Assembly (NCBI GenBank): GCA_019414325.1
Contig: DXMG01000043.1
Location: forward strand, 1-17,103
Length of the DNA stretch: 17,103 nt
Reading direction: 5' to 3'
Source of the DNA: Collinsella sp.
GTDB taxonomy: Bacteria > Actinomycetota > Coriobacteriia > Coriobacteriales > Coriobacteriaceae
Position 1 is the first letter of the stretch. Every line of letters starts with the position of its first letter. A program made the translations under genes and the position numbers. Positions 1 to 6,788 of this stretch are shown here, piece by piece. The notes under the pieces are model-generated. The model was not told the origin of the DNA. It ran no database searches and was given only the letters and a program-made list of their open reading frames with translations.

Positions 1-13
1 TGGGAATGTAGAA

Positions 14-43
14 GGGGGAGGCCTCGCGGCCTCCCCCTTTTTT
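14..43 (+). terminator. Intrinsic terminator of an upstream gene
   Basis: A perfect 10-bp GC-rich stem (14-23 with 28-37) closes a four-base TCGC loop and is followed by six T (38-43). It should end transcription coming from left of the window. It lies about 70 bp past the stop of the minus-strand gene at 107-574, but on that strand only two T follow the stem, so it is a poor terminator in that direction. Confidence 0.85.
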
Positions 44-106
44 GCGTTTACGGGCATAAATGACTCATTTACGCCAGACGATTTAATTCTTTTTGGTATT
101 GAGCTT

Positions 107-574
107 TTATTTAAAGAAAATAAAACGAATAACAAGGGCAACTGCTATGGCTGCAATGATCAAAAGCAGGATTGTCAGTCGATGCTGCTTGCGTCGTTTA
201 CTTGATGAAACGAAGATTGATTTTCCCTGTTTTGGCGTTTCGAGATAGCGAGCCGAATGCGTCAAGGTTTGCTTTGGTCGAGGACCTCTTTGTTGATGAG
301 CGGCGGATGCTTTCATCGGCTCATCACTAGCTGCGCTGTTTTTAGATAATGGTGCGTCTTTCAGATATACAGGGTCTCCCGAGGCGACGCCCATATGTTT
401 GCGTCCCGTTTGGGCATCCTCGAGCGTTTGATATCGATTTCTCGTCACATACTCGGGCTCAGGATCATTAATGGGCTCTTGCGAGATGTGGGGGCGATGG
501 AACCGTGGCGGCTGCGTGGAAGTTTCTTCCCCCTGCGTCTGCATAAACATTTTGTTCTGGTTTTGGTCGTCCAT
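107..574 (-). CDS. Hypothetical tail-anchored membrane protein
   Basis: I do not recognise this 155-residue protein. Residues 1-130 are polar, rich in Q, P, R, K and S, and look disordered. A basic patch (KRRKQHR, about 126-132) precedes a single hydrophobic segment at about 133-154 that ends one residue before the C-terminus. This is the layout of a tail-anchored or C-terminally anchored protein with its N-terminal part in the cytoplasm. No signal peptide or enzyme motif is seen. The ATG at 574 follows an AAAGGG ribosome-binding site at 5 nt spacing, which supports a real gene. It is divergent from the hsp20 gene and visibly more AT-rich than the genes to its right, which could mean it is accessory or fast evolving. 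Its function is unknown. Confidence 0.7.
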   Translation of the reverse strand: MDDQNQNKMFMQTQGEETSTQPPRFHRPHISQEPINDPEPEYVTRNRYQTLEDAQTGRKHMGVASGDPVYLKDAPLSKNSAASDEPMKASAAHQQRGPRPKQTLTHSARYLETPKQGKSIFVSSSKRRKQHRLTILLLIIAAIAVALVIRFIFFK

Positions 575-694
575 GATGCCCTTTAGCTCGTTACCAACAA
601 CGTGTACGCGCTCATTGTAAGCCCCTTGCTATTTGTAGCTGTGAACATACTTGTTATTTAAGCTCTGGTTCAAAGAACCTTAACCTTCCTAAAA

Positions 695-715
695 CCTGAG
701 TCATACGCACTTAGA
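695..715 (+). promoter_or_regulatory. HAIR-like operator (possible HspR site) upstream of hsp20
   Basis: CCTGAGT, then 7 nt, then ACTTAGA resembles the HspR-associated inverted repeat CTTGAGT-N7-ACTCAAG: 6 of 7 in the left arm, 4 of 7 in the right, with the exact 7-nt spacer. It sits just upstream of a possible -10 box TATAGT (722-727), so a bound repressor would cover the promoter. HspR controls heat-shock genes in several actinobacteria. No CIRCE element was seen here. The match is imperfect and could be chance. Confidence 0.35.
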
Positions 716-742
716 TATGCTTATAGTACTGGACTCAAAAAA

Positions 743-840
743 CTTTATAGTCGATGTATATATGAGCACTGGGTGGGCATATATAAGAGCGTCAAAAGAA
801 GTCCCAGTCACCTGGAGGATGACTCGGCAGTCCTATAAAG
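743..840 (+). promoter_or_regulatory. Structured AU-rich hsp20 leader (possible RNA thermometer)
   Basis: CTTTATAG at 743-750 is exactly complementary to CTATAAAG at 833-840. The last four bases of that right arm (AAAG, 837-840) are the first half of the hsp20 ribosome-binding site. Nested inside is a second perfect 8-bp AU helix, TATATATG (757-764) with CATATATA (778-785), and a weak CCAG/CTGG hairpin follows near 804-815. An AU-rich helix that hides part of the Shine-Dalgarno is how hsp20 RNA thermometers work in other bacteria. It does not match the ROSE consensus, so the function is inferred. Confidence 0.35.
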
Positions 841-843
841 GAG
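837..843 (+). promoter_or_regulatory. Ribosome-binding site that fixes the hsp20 start
   Basis: AAAGGAG lies 8 nt before the ATG at 852. The reading frame stays open upstream to an ATG at 717, but that codon has no comparable site, and the extra residues do not resemble an Hsp20 N-terminus. Confidence 0.8.
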
Positions 844-851
844 TGGTAAAC

Positions 852-1283
852 ATGGCAAGCATGGTTCCTTATCGTTCGGTTTTTGGCGTTCGTCCCTCTG
901 CAAGCTCGCTGTTCGATCTGTTTGATGATATGAGCGACCTAGCGAACAGCTCGATTGCCTCTAAGGCGTTCCCCGTTGACGTTGAGGATAAGGGCGATGG
1001 CTATGAGGTCAAGGCTTATCTGACCGGCGTCGCCAAGGACGATATCGATGTCGAGCTTAACGAGGGTCGTCTGTCCATTAGCGTGAATGTCGAGGAAGAC
1101 GAGGAGAACGAGGGCAAGAACTTCCTGCAGAAGGAGTTCAGCTCGTACAGCGCGACGCGTGGCGTGTATCTTAAGGACGCTTCGAGCGAGGGCCTCTCGG
1201 CTAAGTACGCTGACGGCATCCTGACCGTTACGGTTCCCAAGATCGTCGAGAAGAAGAACGTTACGAAGATCTCCATCGAATAA
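852..1283 (+). CDS. Small heat-shock protein, Hsp20/alpha-crystallin family
   Basis: This is an ATP-independent cytoplasmic holdase that binds unfolding proteins and keeps them soluble for refolding by DnaK/ClpB-type chaperones. It has 143 residues, the usual family length. A short N-terminal arm (1-40) precedes the alpha-crystallin domain at about 41-131, which ends in the family signature A-x-Y-x-DGIL followed by VPK (118-130). A C-terminal I-S-I at 140-142 is the I-x-I motif used for oligomer assembly. The start at 852 is fixed by the AAAGGAG site. The gene appears monocistronic, with a possible HspR operator and structured leader upstream and a terminator directly after. Its strongly GC-ending codons contrast with the AT-rich leader. 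Confidence 0.95.
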   Translation: MASMVPYRSVFGVRPSASSLFDLFDDMSDLANSSIASKAFPVDVEDKGDGYEVKAYLTGVAKDDIDVELNEGRLSISVNVEEDEENEGKNFLQKEFSSYSATRGVYLKDASSEGLSAKYADGILTVTVPKIVEKKNVTKISIE

Positions 1284-1316
1284 CTTCGTTGGTGTTCTTC
1301 GCTATTAAAAGACAAC

Positions 1317-1350
1317 AAAAGGGGCTGGGAAGCGATTCCCGGCCCCTTTT
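1317..1350. terminator. Bidirectional intrinsic terminator between hsp20 and the MBL-fold gene
   Basis: The arms at 1317-1331 and 1336-1350 form a 15-bp stem with one G-U pair and a GCGA loop. Four A on the left and four T on the right let it serve both strands. It lies between the convergent hsp20 (plus) and metallo-hydrolase (minus) genes. Confidence 0.85.
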
Positions 1351-1365
1351 GCTGTTTAGGACAGT

Positions 1366-2175
1366 CTATTGAATGGTTGCTGGCCGATACTGGCTTGCGG
1401 GGCGTATCGAGAGTTTTCGCGATCCTTGGAGAAGGGTGGCGGAGCTGCCGAGCTCGTCATCCAGGGTTGCGGCTAGAGCTTTGGCATAGCTTTTGACGGT
1501 AAGGCTCGGACGATTGTTGTCTTGGCTGATATGCATGGCAATGAGCTGTTCGGTGCGATCGGTAACAAGTTCGCGCGCGGCTTCGGCGGCTTGGCCGTTG
1601 GAGAGGTGTCCCCTTGCAGACAGGATGCGCTCCTGAAGAAAGCGGGGATATTCTCCCTCGCGCAGCATGGTCACATCGTGGTTGCTTTCGAGCGCGAGGA
1701 CTCGACAATCTTTGAGGGTGTTCATGGCTTGGCTCGATAGCTCTCCGGTGTCGGTAGCAAAGCCGATGGAATCATCGAGGGCGTCGAATCGAAAGCCGAT
1801 TGGATTTATGACATCGTGTGATGTTGAGTAGGTTTGCACGTGGATGCCGGCAATGGATAGGGTGTCACCGGGGTCGAATTCCTCGACAGGCAGATGCGAA
1901 AGATTTTCTTTGCTCGAAAGAGTGCCCCTGCTGGCAAAGAGGGGGCCGTGCCAGTGCTTGCACCAGACATCGAGGCCCTTGATGTGATCGCTATGCTCAT
2001 GAGTAATGAGAAGAGCCGAGACGTTGTCTGCCGAGAGCCCCAGTTCTGCCATGCGCTTTAATGTCTCGCGGCGAGACAGTCCGTCATCGACCATAATGAG
2101 CCCCTGCGGGCCCTCGATGAGTGCGCAGTTGCCTTTAGAGCCACTGCCGAGGATATGAAGGTGCAGGCAAGACAT
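1366..2175 (-). CDS. MBL-fold metallo-hydrolase, WalJ/YycJ-like
   Basis: A 269-residue metallo-beta-lactamase-fold protein. The first strand and loop (LHILGSGSKGN, 5-16) begin almost at the N-terminus, which supports the chosen ATG although no good ribosome-binding site precedes it. The zinc-binding motif T-H-E-H-S-D-H is at 58-64. SHD near 120, an ATDTG segment near 140 and ESNHD near 164 supply the remaining typical metal ligands. Length and motif order match the WalJ/YycJ family, which in Firmicutes is encoded beside the WalRK two-component genes and is thought to act as a nuclease or phosphoesterase. No walRK genes are present here. It is divergent from tilS with 48 bp between the start codons. 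The substrate cannot be told from sequence. Confidence 0.88.
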   Translation of the reverse strand: MSCLHLHILGSGSKGNCALIEGPQGLIMVDDGLSRRETLKRMAELGLSADNVSALLITHEHSDHIKGLDVWCKHWHGPLFASRGTLSSKENLSHLPVEEFDPGDTLSIAGIHVQTYSTSHDVINPIGFRFDALDDSIGFATDTGELSSQAMNTLKDCRVLALESNHDVTMLREGEYPRFLQERILSARGHLSNGQAAEAARELVTDRTEQLIAMHISQDNNRPSLTVKSYAKALAATLDDELGSSATLLQGSRKLSIRPASQYRPATIQ

Positions 2176-2223
2176 AAGATTCCAAAGGATACAATGGGTG
2201 CGGACGAATAAAGGAGGAAGCGA

Positions 2224-3762
2224 ATGCCAACGGTATCACAGCATTACGGACACCATGCCGTGCCTGGGGCAGTCAATGAGACCCGGACGAGGCAGCAGGC
2301 AGCTCCTGTCGTGCTCATGGTATCAGGCGGCGCGGACTCGACGGCACTGCTTCTTATGGCGTGCACATCAAAGCTGGATATCCAAGACGGACGCGGTGCT
2401 GCCCCCATTGCTCGCGAGCGCCTGCATGTGCTGCATGTAAACCATCATCTGCGCGGCAAGGCGTCCGATGGCGACGAGGCCTTTGTGCGTGAGCTTTGCG
2501 CGAAATATGGTTTACCGCTGTGCGTGGAGCACGCTTATTTTGATGGGGAGTCGGGCAATATTGAGGCCGCGGCCCGCGAGGTGCGCTATGCCGCGGCGCG
2601 GAGGTATGTTCGCGAGCTCTGCGCCCAGACGGGGGCACCGCGAACGGCGGCTCGTATCTGCACCGCGCACACGTCTTCGGATCGCGCGGAAACGTTTTTG
2701 ATGAACGCGATTAAGGGTTCAGGGCCCGCTGGCCTATCGAGCATTCCTCGCCGGAGGAATATCGTGGTGCGCCCCTTGCTCGACCTAACTCATGGCGAGC
2801 TCGTGGGCTATCTACAGGTACATGGTCAGCCGTGGCGTGAGGACGAGAGCAATGAGGATATCTCGTATCTGCGAAACTACGTGCGCCATCGGGTAATGCC
2901 AGTGGTGGCACAGCGTAATGCGAGCGTGTGCAAGACGATTGGCGCCGCCTGCGAGATCCTTGGTGACGAAGATGCGTTTCTGTCCCAGCTGTCGGCACAG
3001 GCGTTTCGAAGCTGCCTGCGCAAGGAGGCGGCGGGTGCGCTAGTGCTCGATGCCAGACGCCTTGCTGCGGCCGAGGTGGTAATCGCGCGGCGCATCGTGC
3101 GACTGGCGATCAAACGCATCGATCCGGACGCTCGTCCAGAGATGCGACATGTGGAGCGAGTCCTTTCCTGCGTTGCCGAGGGCGCAGGCTCGGTCACGCT
3201 TCCGGCGGGGATTGACGCACGCGTCGAATTTGGCATGCTGGCGTTTAAGGCTCCGGTGGCTCGCGAGGGCCTGGTCGCTGACTGGGTTACCGTACCCGGT
3301 CGTTTGCCGTTGGGCGGGGGACGTATGCTGGTCGCAGAGCCGATGGCCGTTGAACCGGGATGCGATATCGTGCGCCGCGCCCGTGAGCTTGCGGCTGCCG
3401 GGGAAGTGGCAGCTTTGGTAGATGCGGCTGCCCTGGGTTTTGCCGACAGCGATAGTGAGCGGATCCTGGCGGGCTCGCGTGGCGAGATCCCTGCCGAGGC
3501 GCGATTGGCGCGCCTGTGGGTGGACGGTCCCGCACCGGGAGACGTGATGTGCCCGTTAGGAATGAGTGGCCGAAGCAAGAAGGTATCCGACTTGCTAGGA
3601 GAGGCTCGCATTCCCGTTTCCGAGCGCGCCGGCGTGCCCATGGTGAGGACGGCGCCGGGAGGTGCCGTGGTGTGGGTCGCCGGAGTTCGCGCGGACGAAC
3701 GCTTTAAGTGCACGGCGGCGACGCGTGTGGCCTATCTGCTTCGCGTGGTTGACGCGGATTAG
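2224..3762 (+). CDS. tilS: tRNA(Ile)-lysidine synthase
   Basis: TilS attaches lysine to C34 of the CAU-anticodon tRNA-Ile using ATP, so that it reads AUA and not AUG; the enzyme is essential in most bacteria. The PP-loop motif SGGADS is at 34-39, followed by the N-type ATP-pyrophosphatase domain to about residue 215, including HVNHHLRG near 80 and the HTSSDRAET segment near 150. The C-terminal third contains a TilS_C-like region. At 512 residues it is somewhat longer than E. coli or B. subtilis TilS. The ATG at 2224 has an excellent AAGGAGG site 6 nt upstream, although about 30 residues then precede the PP-loop. It is followed by hpt and ftsH, an order conserved in Gram-positives, which supports the assignment. 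Confidence 0.95.
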   Translation: MPTVSQHYGHHAVPGAVNETRTRQQAAPVVLMVSGGADSTALLLMACTSKLDIQDGRGAAPIARERLHVLHVNHHLRGKASDGDEAFVRELCAKYGLPLCVEHAYFDGESGNIEAAAREVRYAAARRYVRELCAQTGAPRTAARICTAHTSSDRAETFLMNAIKGSGPAGLSSIPRRRNIVVRPLLDLTHGELVGYLQVHGQPWREDESNEDISYLRNYVRHRVMPVVAQRNASVCKTIGAACEILGDEDAFLSQLSAQAFRSCLRKEAAGALVLDARRLAAAEVVIARRIVRLAIKRIDPDARPEMRHVERVLSCVAEGAGSVTLPAGIDARVEFGMLAFKAPVAREGLVADWVTVPGRLPLGGGRMLVAEPMAVEPGCDIVRRARELAAAGEVAALVDAAALGFADSDSERILAGSRGEIPAEARLARLWVDGPAPGDVMCPLGMSGRSKKVSDLLGEARIPVSERAGVPMVRTAPGGAVVWVAGVRADERFKCTAATRVAYLLRVVDAD

Positions 3763-3801
3763 CCCCTCGTACCAGCTTTTCTGTGCGGCGTTGACGGTAT
3801 T

Positions 3802-3822
3802 CCCGCGCTGATGATGCGCGGG
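3802..3822 (+). repeat. GC-rich hairpin between tilS and hpt
   Basis: The arms CCCGCGC (3802-3808) and GCGCGGG (3816-3822) form a perfect 7-bp stem with a 7-nt loop. No T-run follows, so it is not a typical terminator. It lies directly upstream of the putative hpt promoter. Confidence 0.45.
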
Positions 3823-3823
3823 C

Positions 3824-3853
3824 TGGAAAATATACCCCGTGCGCTGCTAGAAT
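3824..3853 (+). promoter_or_regulatory. Putative promoter for hpt-ftsH
   Basis: TGGAAA (3824-3829), an 18-nt spacer and TAGAAT (3848-3853) make a sigma70-type match of 4/6 and 5/6. It sits about 58 bp before the hpt start and suggests that hpt-ftsH can be transcribed apart from tilS. Confidence 0.45.
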
Positions 3854-3910
3854 GTGTAGTTCGCGTCCATACGGCGGTGTGTGGGCGATTAAGCACAAGA
3901 AAGGGTTGTC

Positions 3911-4459
3911 ATGGCTTCTCAACATCCGGATATCGAGAAGGTTCTGTTTACGCAGGAGGATATCGAAGGTATCGTTTCTCGCCTGGGCGAGGAGATTACG
4001 CGCGACTACGCTGGTAAGGATCTGGTGTTGATCGCGGTCCTGCGCGGCGCCGTTGTCTTTATGGGTGACCTGATGCGCAAGATCGAGCTGCCGACCAACA
4101 TCGATTTCATGGCTGTTTCGAGCTATGGCGACGGTGTGAAGTCTTCGGGCATCGTGCGTATCATTAAGGACCTGGATATCGACATCCGTGGTCGCGACGT
4201 GCTGATCGTCGAGGACATTCTGGACTCGGGCCTGACCCTCAAGTACCTGATGAAGAACCTCGAGAGCCGCAAGCCCGCCTCGCTGGAGGTCGCCGCCTTC
4301 CTGTGGAAGGACGTTGAGGACCGTACCTCGGCCATCACGCCCAAGTATGTTGGAACCCATTGCCCCGATGCCTTTGTGGTGGGCTACGGCCTCGACTATG
4401 CCGAGCGCTATCGCAACCTTCCGTATCTGGGCATTTTGAAACCGGAGGTTTATTCGTAA
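3911..4459 (+). CDS. hpt: Hypoxanthine phosphoribosyltransferase
   Basis: This purine-salvage enzyme converts hypoxanthine (and usually guanine) plus PRPP to IMP or GMP in the cytoplasm. It has 182 residues, the standard length. The PRPP-binding loop VLIVEDILDSGLT is at 97-109, and the early LRGAVVFMGDL segment near 44-54 contributes to the pyrophosphate-binding region. The flexible loop contains SSYGDG near 70-75. The ATG at 3911 is preceded by AAGAAAGGG. It sits between tilS and ftsH as in B. subtilis (tilS-hprT-ftsH), and its stop is one nucleotide from the ftsH start, so the two are probably translationally coupled. Confidence 0.96.
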   Translation: MASQHPDIEKVLFTQEDIEGIVSRLGEEITRDYAGKDLVLIAVLRGAVVFMGDLMRKIELPTNIDFMAVSSYGDGVKSSGIVRIIKDLDIDIRGRDVLIVEDILDSGLTLKYLMKNLESRKPASLEVAAFLWKDVEDRTSAITPKYVGTHCPDAFVVGYGLDYAERYRNLPYLGILKPEVYS

Positions 4460-4460
4460 G

Positions 4461-6599
4461 ATGCCCGACGACCGTAACGACAACAATTCCCAGACTCCCC
4501 GGGAGCCTAAGATCCCGGGGATGCCCGGAGGCAAGAAGCCCACGCGTACGGGCTGGCTGTATTTTCTTTTGGCTTGCGCGCTTCTGGGCTATGCCTTCTT
4601 TAATATGGGCTCCGGTTTTGCCAGCTCCAGCAATACCGTTAAGCTCGCGACGAGCGAGATGGTCAGCGCCATTAAGCAGGATCGCGTCGAAGATTTGACC
4701 TATACGGTTCAAGACGGAAGCGTGGCGGGTCATTACTGGAAGACAAAAAAGGACAAGGGCGATACGAGCGAGCTCAGGAGCTTTTCCTCGACCTATGTCG
4801 GCTCCGATTCGCTTGCCGAGCTCATGGCGGAGCACCCCGACACCAAGTATATCGTCAACACCAACGATCCCGATTTTTGGGGCGACTTGGCGATGAGCGT
4901 GCTGCCGACGATCGCCCTGATCGCCATCATGTTCTACTTTATGCGCCAGATGATGGGCGCCAATAATAGGAACATGCAGTTTGGCAAGACCAACGCCAAG
5001 ACTAACGAGGCTACGCGTCCCAAGGTCAAGTTCGAGGACGTGGCCGGCGTGGACGAGGCCGTCGAGGAACTCGAGGAGATCCGCGACTTCCTGAGCGATC
5101 CGGACCGCTATCGCAAACTGGGCGCCAAGATTCCGCGCGGCGTTTTGCTGGTGGGCCCTCCGGGTACTGGTAAGACGCTGCTGGCCAAGGCCGTTGCCGG
5201 CGAGGCGGGTGTGCCGTTCTTTAGCATCTCTGGCTCTGACTTTGTCGAGATGTTCGTGGGCGTCGGCGCCAGCCGCGTGCGCGACCTTTTTAAGGAGGCT
5301 AAGTCCCAGGCTCCGTCGATTATCTTTATTGACGAGATCGATGCCGTGGGACGTCAGCGCGGAGCCGGCTTGGGCGGCGGTCACGACGAGCGCGAGCAGG
5401 CGCTCAACCAGCTGCTGGTCGAGATGGACGGTTTTGAGGAAAGCGAGTCGGTCATCCTGATCGCCGCAACCAACCGTCCCGATATTCTGGACCCGGCATT
5501 GCTGCGCCCCGGTCGTTTTGACCGCCAGGTCACGGTCGACCGCCCGGACGTAAAGGGTCGCGAGCAGATTTTGCGCGTGCATGCCGAGAACAAGCCGATG
5601 GACGAGGACGTTAAGTTTGAGAAGCTCGCCCAGATGACCGTTGGCTTTACCGGCGCCGATTTGGCGAACCTGCTCAACGAGTCTGCGCTGCTAGCCGCTC
5701 GCCGTCATCGTTCCGTGATCTCGATGGACGAGGTCGAGGAGTCGATGGAGCGCGTGATTGCCGGACCGCAACGCAAGGGTCGCGTGATGACCGAAGCCGA
5801 GCGCACCACGATTGCCTACCATGAGAGCGGCCATGCCCTGGTGGGTCACATCTTGGAGCACTCCGATCCGGTTCATAAGATTTCGATTGTCAGCCGCGGC
5901 CAGGCTCTGGGCTACACGTTGCAGCTTCCGCAGGAGGATCACTTCCTCAAGACCAAGAACGAGATGCTCGACGAGCTCGCCGTGTTCTTGGGCGGCCGCG
6001 TTGCCGAGGAGCTCATGTGCGATGACATCACGTCGGGCGCGAGCAACGACCTAGAACGCGCGACCAAGATGGCGCGCGAGATGGTTACGCGTCTGGGCAT
6101 GAGCGAGGAGCTGGGCACGCAAGTGTTTGGCGAGGCGCAGCATCAGGTGTTCCTTGGTCGCGATTACGCCGATCACCAGGATTACTCCGAGGAGACGGCG
6201 CGCCGCATCGATATTGAGGTTCAGCGCATTATGCGCGAAGCCCATCGCCGTGCGGTCGAGATTTTGGATGCCCGTCGCGATCAGCTCGATCTGATGGCGA
6301 AGGTGCTGCTTGAGCGCGAGACCGTCGAAGGCGACGCCGTGAACGCCCTGCTCGACAACGAGTGGGATGCCTACCTTGAGCGCGAGGGCGATATCCTGGC
6401 GGCCAAGGAGGAGCGTAATGCCAAGGCGGCCGGCATGCCGACCAAGAAGCGCGCGCCTCGCATGAGCGAGGAGGAGCTGGCGGCTGATGCCGCGGCCTTT
6501 GCGCAGGCGGCCATGCAGGAGGATGCCGAAGTGGCATCCGATAACGCTGATGATGACCGTGCCGTCAACGCTGATGGCAACACCGACGCCGACAAATAG
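4461..6599 (+). CDS. ftsH: ATP-dependent zinc metalloprotease FtsH
   Basis: FtsH is a membrane-anchored hexameric AAA+ protease that extracts and degrades misassembled membrane proteins and some regulators. The 712 residues show the full domain order: a cytoplasmic N-tail of about 30 residues, TM1 at about 32-52, a small extracytoplasmic domain, TM2 at about 142-164, Walker A GPPGTGKT near 232, Walker B IIFIDEID near 285, the arginine-bearing second region of homology, and the zinc motif HESGH at 454-458. The last 70 or so residues are acidic and Ala-rich, longer than in E. coli FtsH and probably disordered. It starts one nucleotide after hpt, with GGAGG inside the hpt end 12 nt upstream. A strong terminator follows at 6611-6646. 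Confidence 0.98.
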   Translation: MPDDRNDNNSQTPREPKIPGMPGGKKPTRTGWLYFLLACALLGYAFFNMGSGFASSSNTVKLATSEMVSAIKQDRVEDLTYTVQDGSVAGHYWKTKKDKGDTSELRSFSSTYVGSDSLAELMAEHPDTKYIVNTNDPDFWGDLAMSVLPTIALIAIMFYFMRQMMGANNRNMQFGKTNAKTNEATRPKVKFEDVAGVDEAVEELEEIRDFLSDPDRYRKLGAKIPRGVLLVGPPGTGKTLLAKAVAGEAGVPFFSISGSDFVEMFVGVGASRVRDLFKEAKSQAPSIIFIDEIDAVGRQRGAGLGGGHDEREQALNQLLVEMDGFEESESVILIAATNRPDILDPALLRPGRFDRQVTVDRPDVKGREQILRVHAENKPMDEDVKFEKLAQMTVGFTGADLANLLNESALLAARRHRSVISMDEVEESMERVIAGPQRKGRVMTEAERTTIAYHESGHALVGHILEHSDPVHKISIVSRGQALGYTLQLPQEDHFLKTKNEMLDELAVFLGGRVAEELMCDDITSGASNDLERATKMAREMVTRLGMSEELGTQVFGEAQHQVFLGRDYADHQDYSEETARRIDIEVQRIMREAHRRAVEILDARRDQLDLMAKVLLERETVEGDAVNALLDNEWDAYLEREGDILAAKEERNAKAAGMPTKKRAPRMSEEELAADAAAFAQAAMQEDAEVASDNADDDRAVNADGNTDADK

Positions 6600-6610
6600 T
6601 TCTTGTAGCG

Positions 6611-6646
6611 AAAGCCTCCGCGGGGAAACCTGCGGAGGCTTTTTCT
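6611..6646 (+). terminator. Intrinsic terminator of hpt-ftsH
   Basis: A perfect 11-bp stem (6611-6621 with 6632-6642), a 10-nt loop and a T-rich tail (TTTTCTTTT) lie 12 bp after the ftsH stop. Confidence 0.9.
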
Positions 6647-6667
6647 TTTGGCCGATATGGGGCCGTC

Positions 6668-6729
6668 TGTTGATTGGGGACAGACTTAAATGAGCGTTTT
6701 CACGCATTTAAGTCTGTCCCCAATCAACA
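6668..6729. repeat. Perfect 25-bp inverted repeat (REP-like palindrome)
   Basis: The arms at 6668-6692 and 6705-6729 are exact reverse complements over 25 bp, with a 12-nt centre. Each carries a GGGGACAGACTTA core. No T-run follows and it lies beyond the ftsH terminator, so termination is not its obvious role. Part of the core recurs once, with one mismatch, at 16945-16957. The layout resembles REP-type palindromes mobilised by RAYT transposases, but no such gene is in the window. Confidence 0.85.
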
Positions 6730-6758
6730 TTGCTGCGGCACTTTGTTCGGCTAAAGCG

Positions 6759-6764
6759 TACAAT
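6759..6764 (+). promoter_or_regulatory. Possible -10 box for the aminotransferase gene
   Basis: TACAAT lies 24 bp before the ATG. No convincing -35 is present at 16-18 bp. The same hexamer occurs before several other genes in this window. Confidence 0.3.
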
Positions 6765-6776
6765 AGCGCCTATGCG

Positions 6777-6783
6777 AAAGGGG
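6777..6783 (+). promoter_or_regulatory. Ribosome-binding site that fixes the aminotransferase start
   Basis: AAAGGGG lies 5 nt before the ATG at 6789. The frame is open back to 6690, inside the inverted repeat, but no site supports an earlier start. Confidence 0.75.
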
Positions 6784-6788
6784 AACAG

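Noticed and set aside
765..777. GAGCACT in the hsp20 leader as a CIRCE half-site
   Set aside because: The CIRCE inverted repeat TTAGCACTC-N9-GAGTGCTAA is not completed nearby; the bases lie in the loop of the AU hairpin.
717..851. Extended N-terminus of the small heat-shock protein
   Set aside because: The frame is open, but the extra 45 residues do not resemble Hsp20, no ribosome-binding site precedes 717, and the AAAGGAG site points to 852.
3704..4543. Minus-strand open frame (279 codons) opposite hpt
   Set aside because: It spans the end of tilS, all of hpt and the start of ftsH in antisense, with no motif or ribosome-binding support.
4335..5582. Long minus-strand open frame (415 codons) opposite ftsH
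   Set aside because: It is antisense to the clearly conserved ftsH domains, has no family motif, and arises from GC-rich codon structure.
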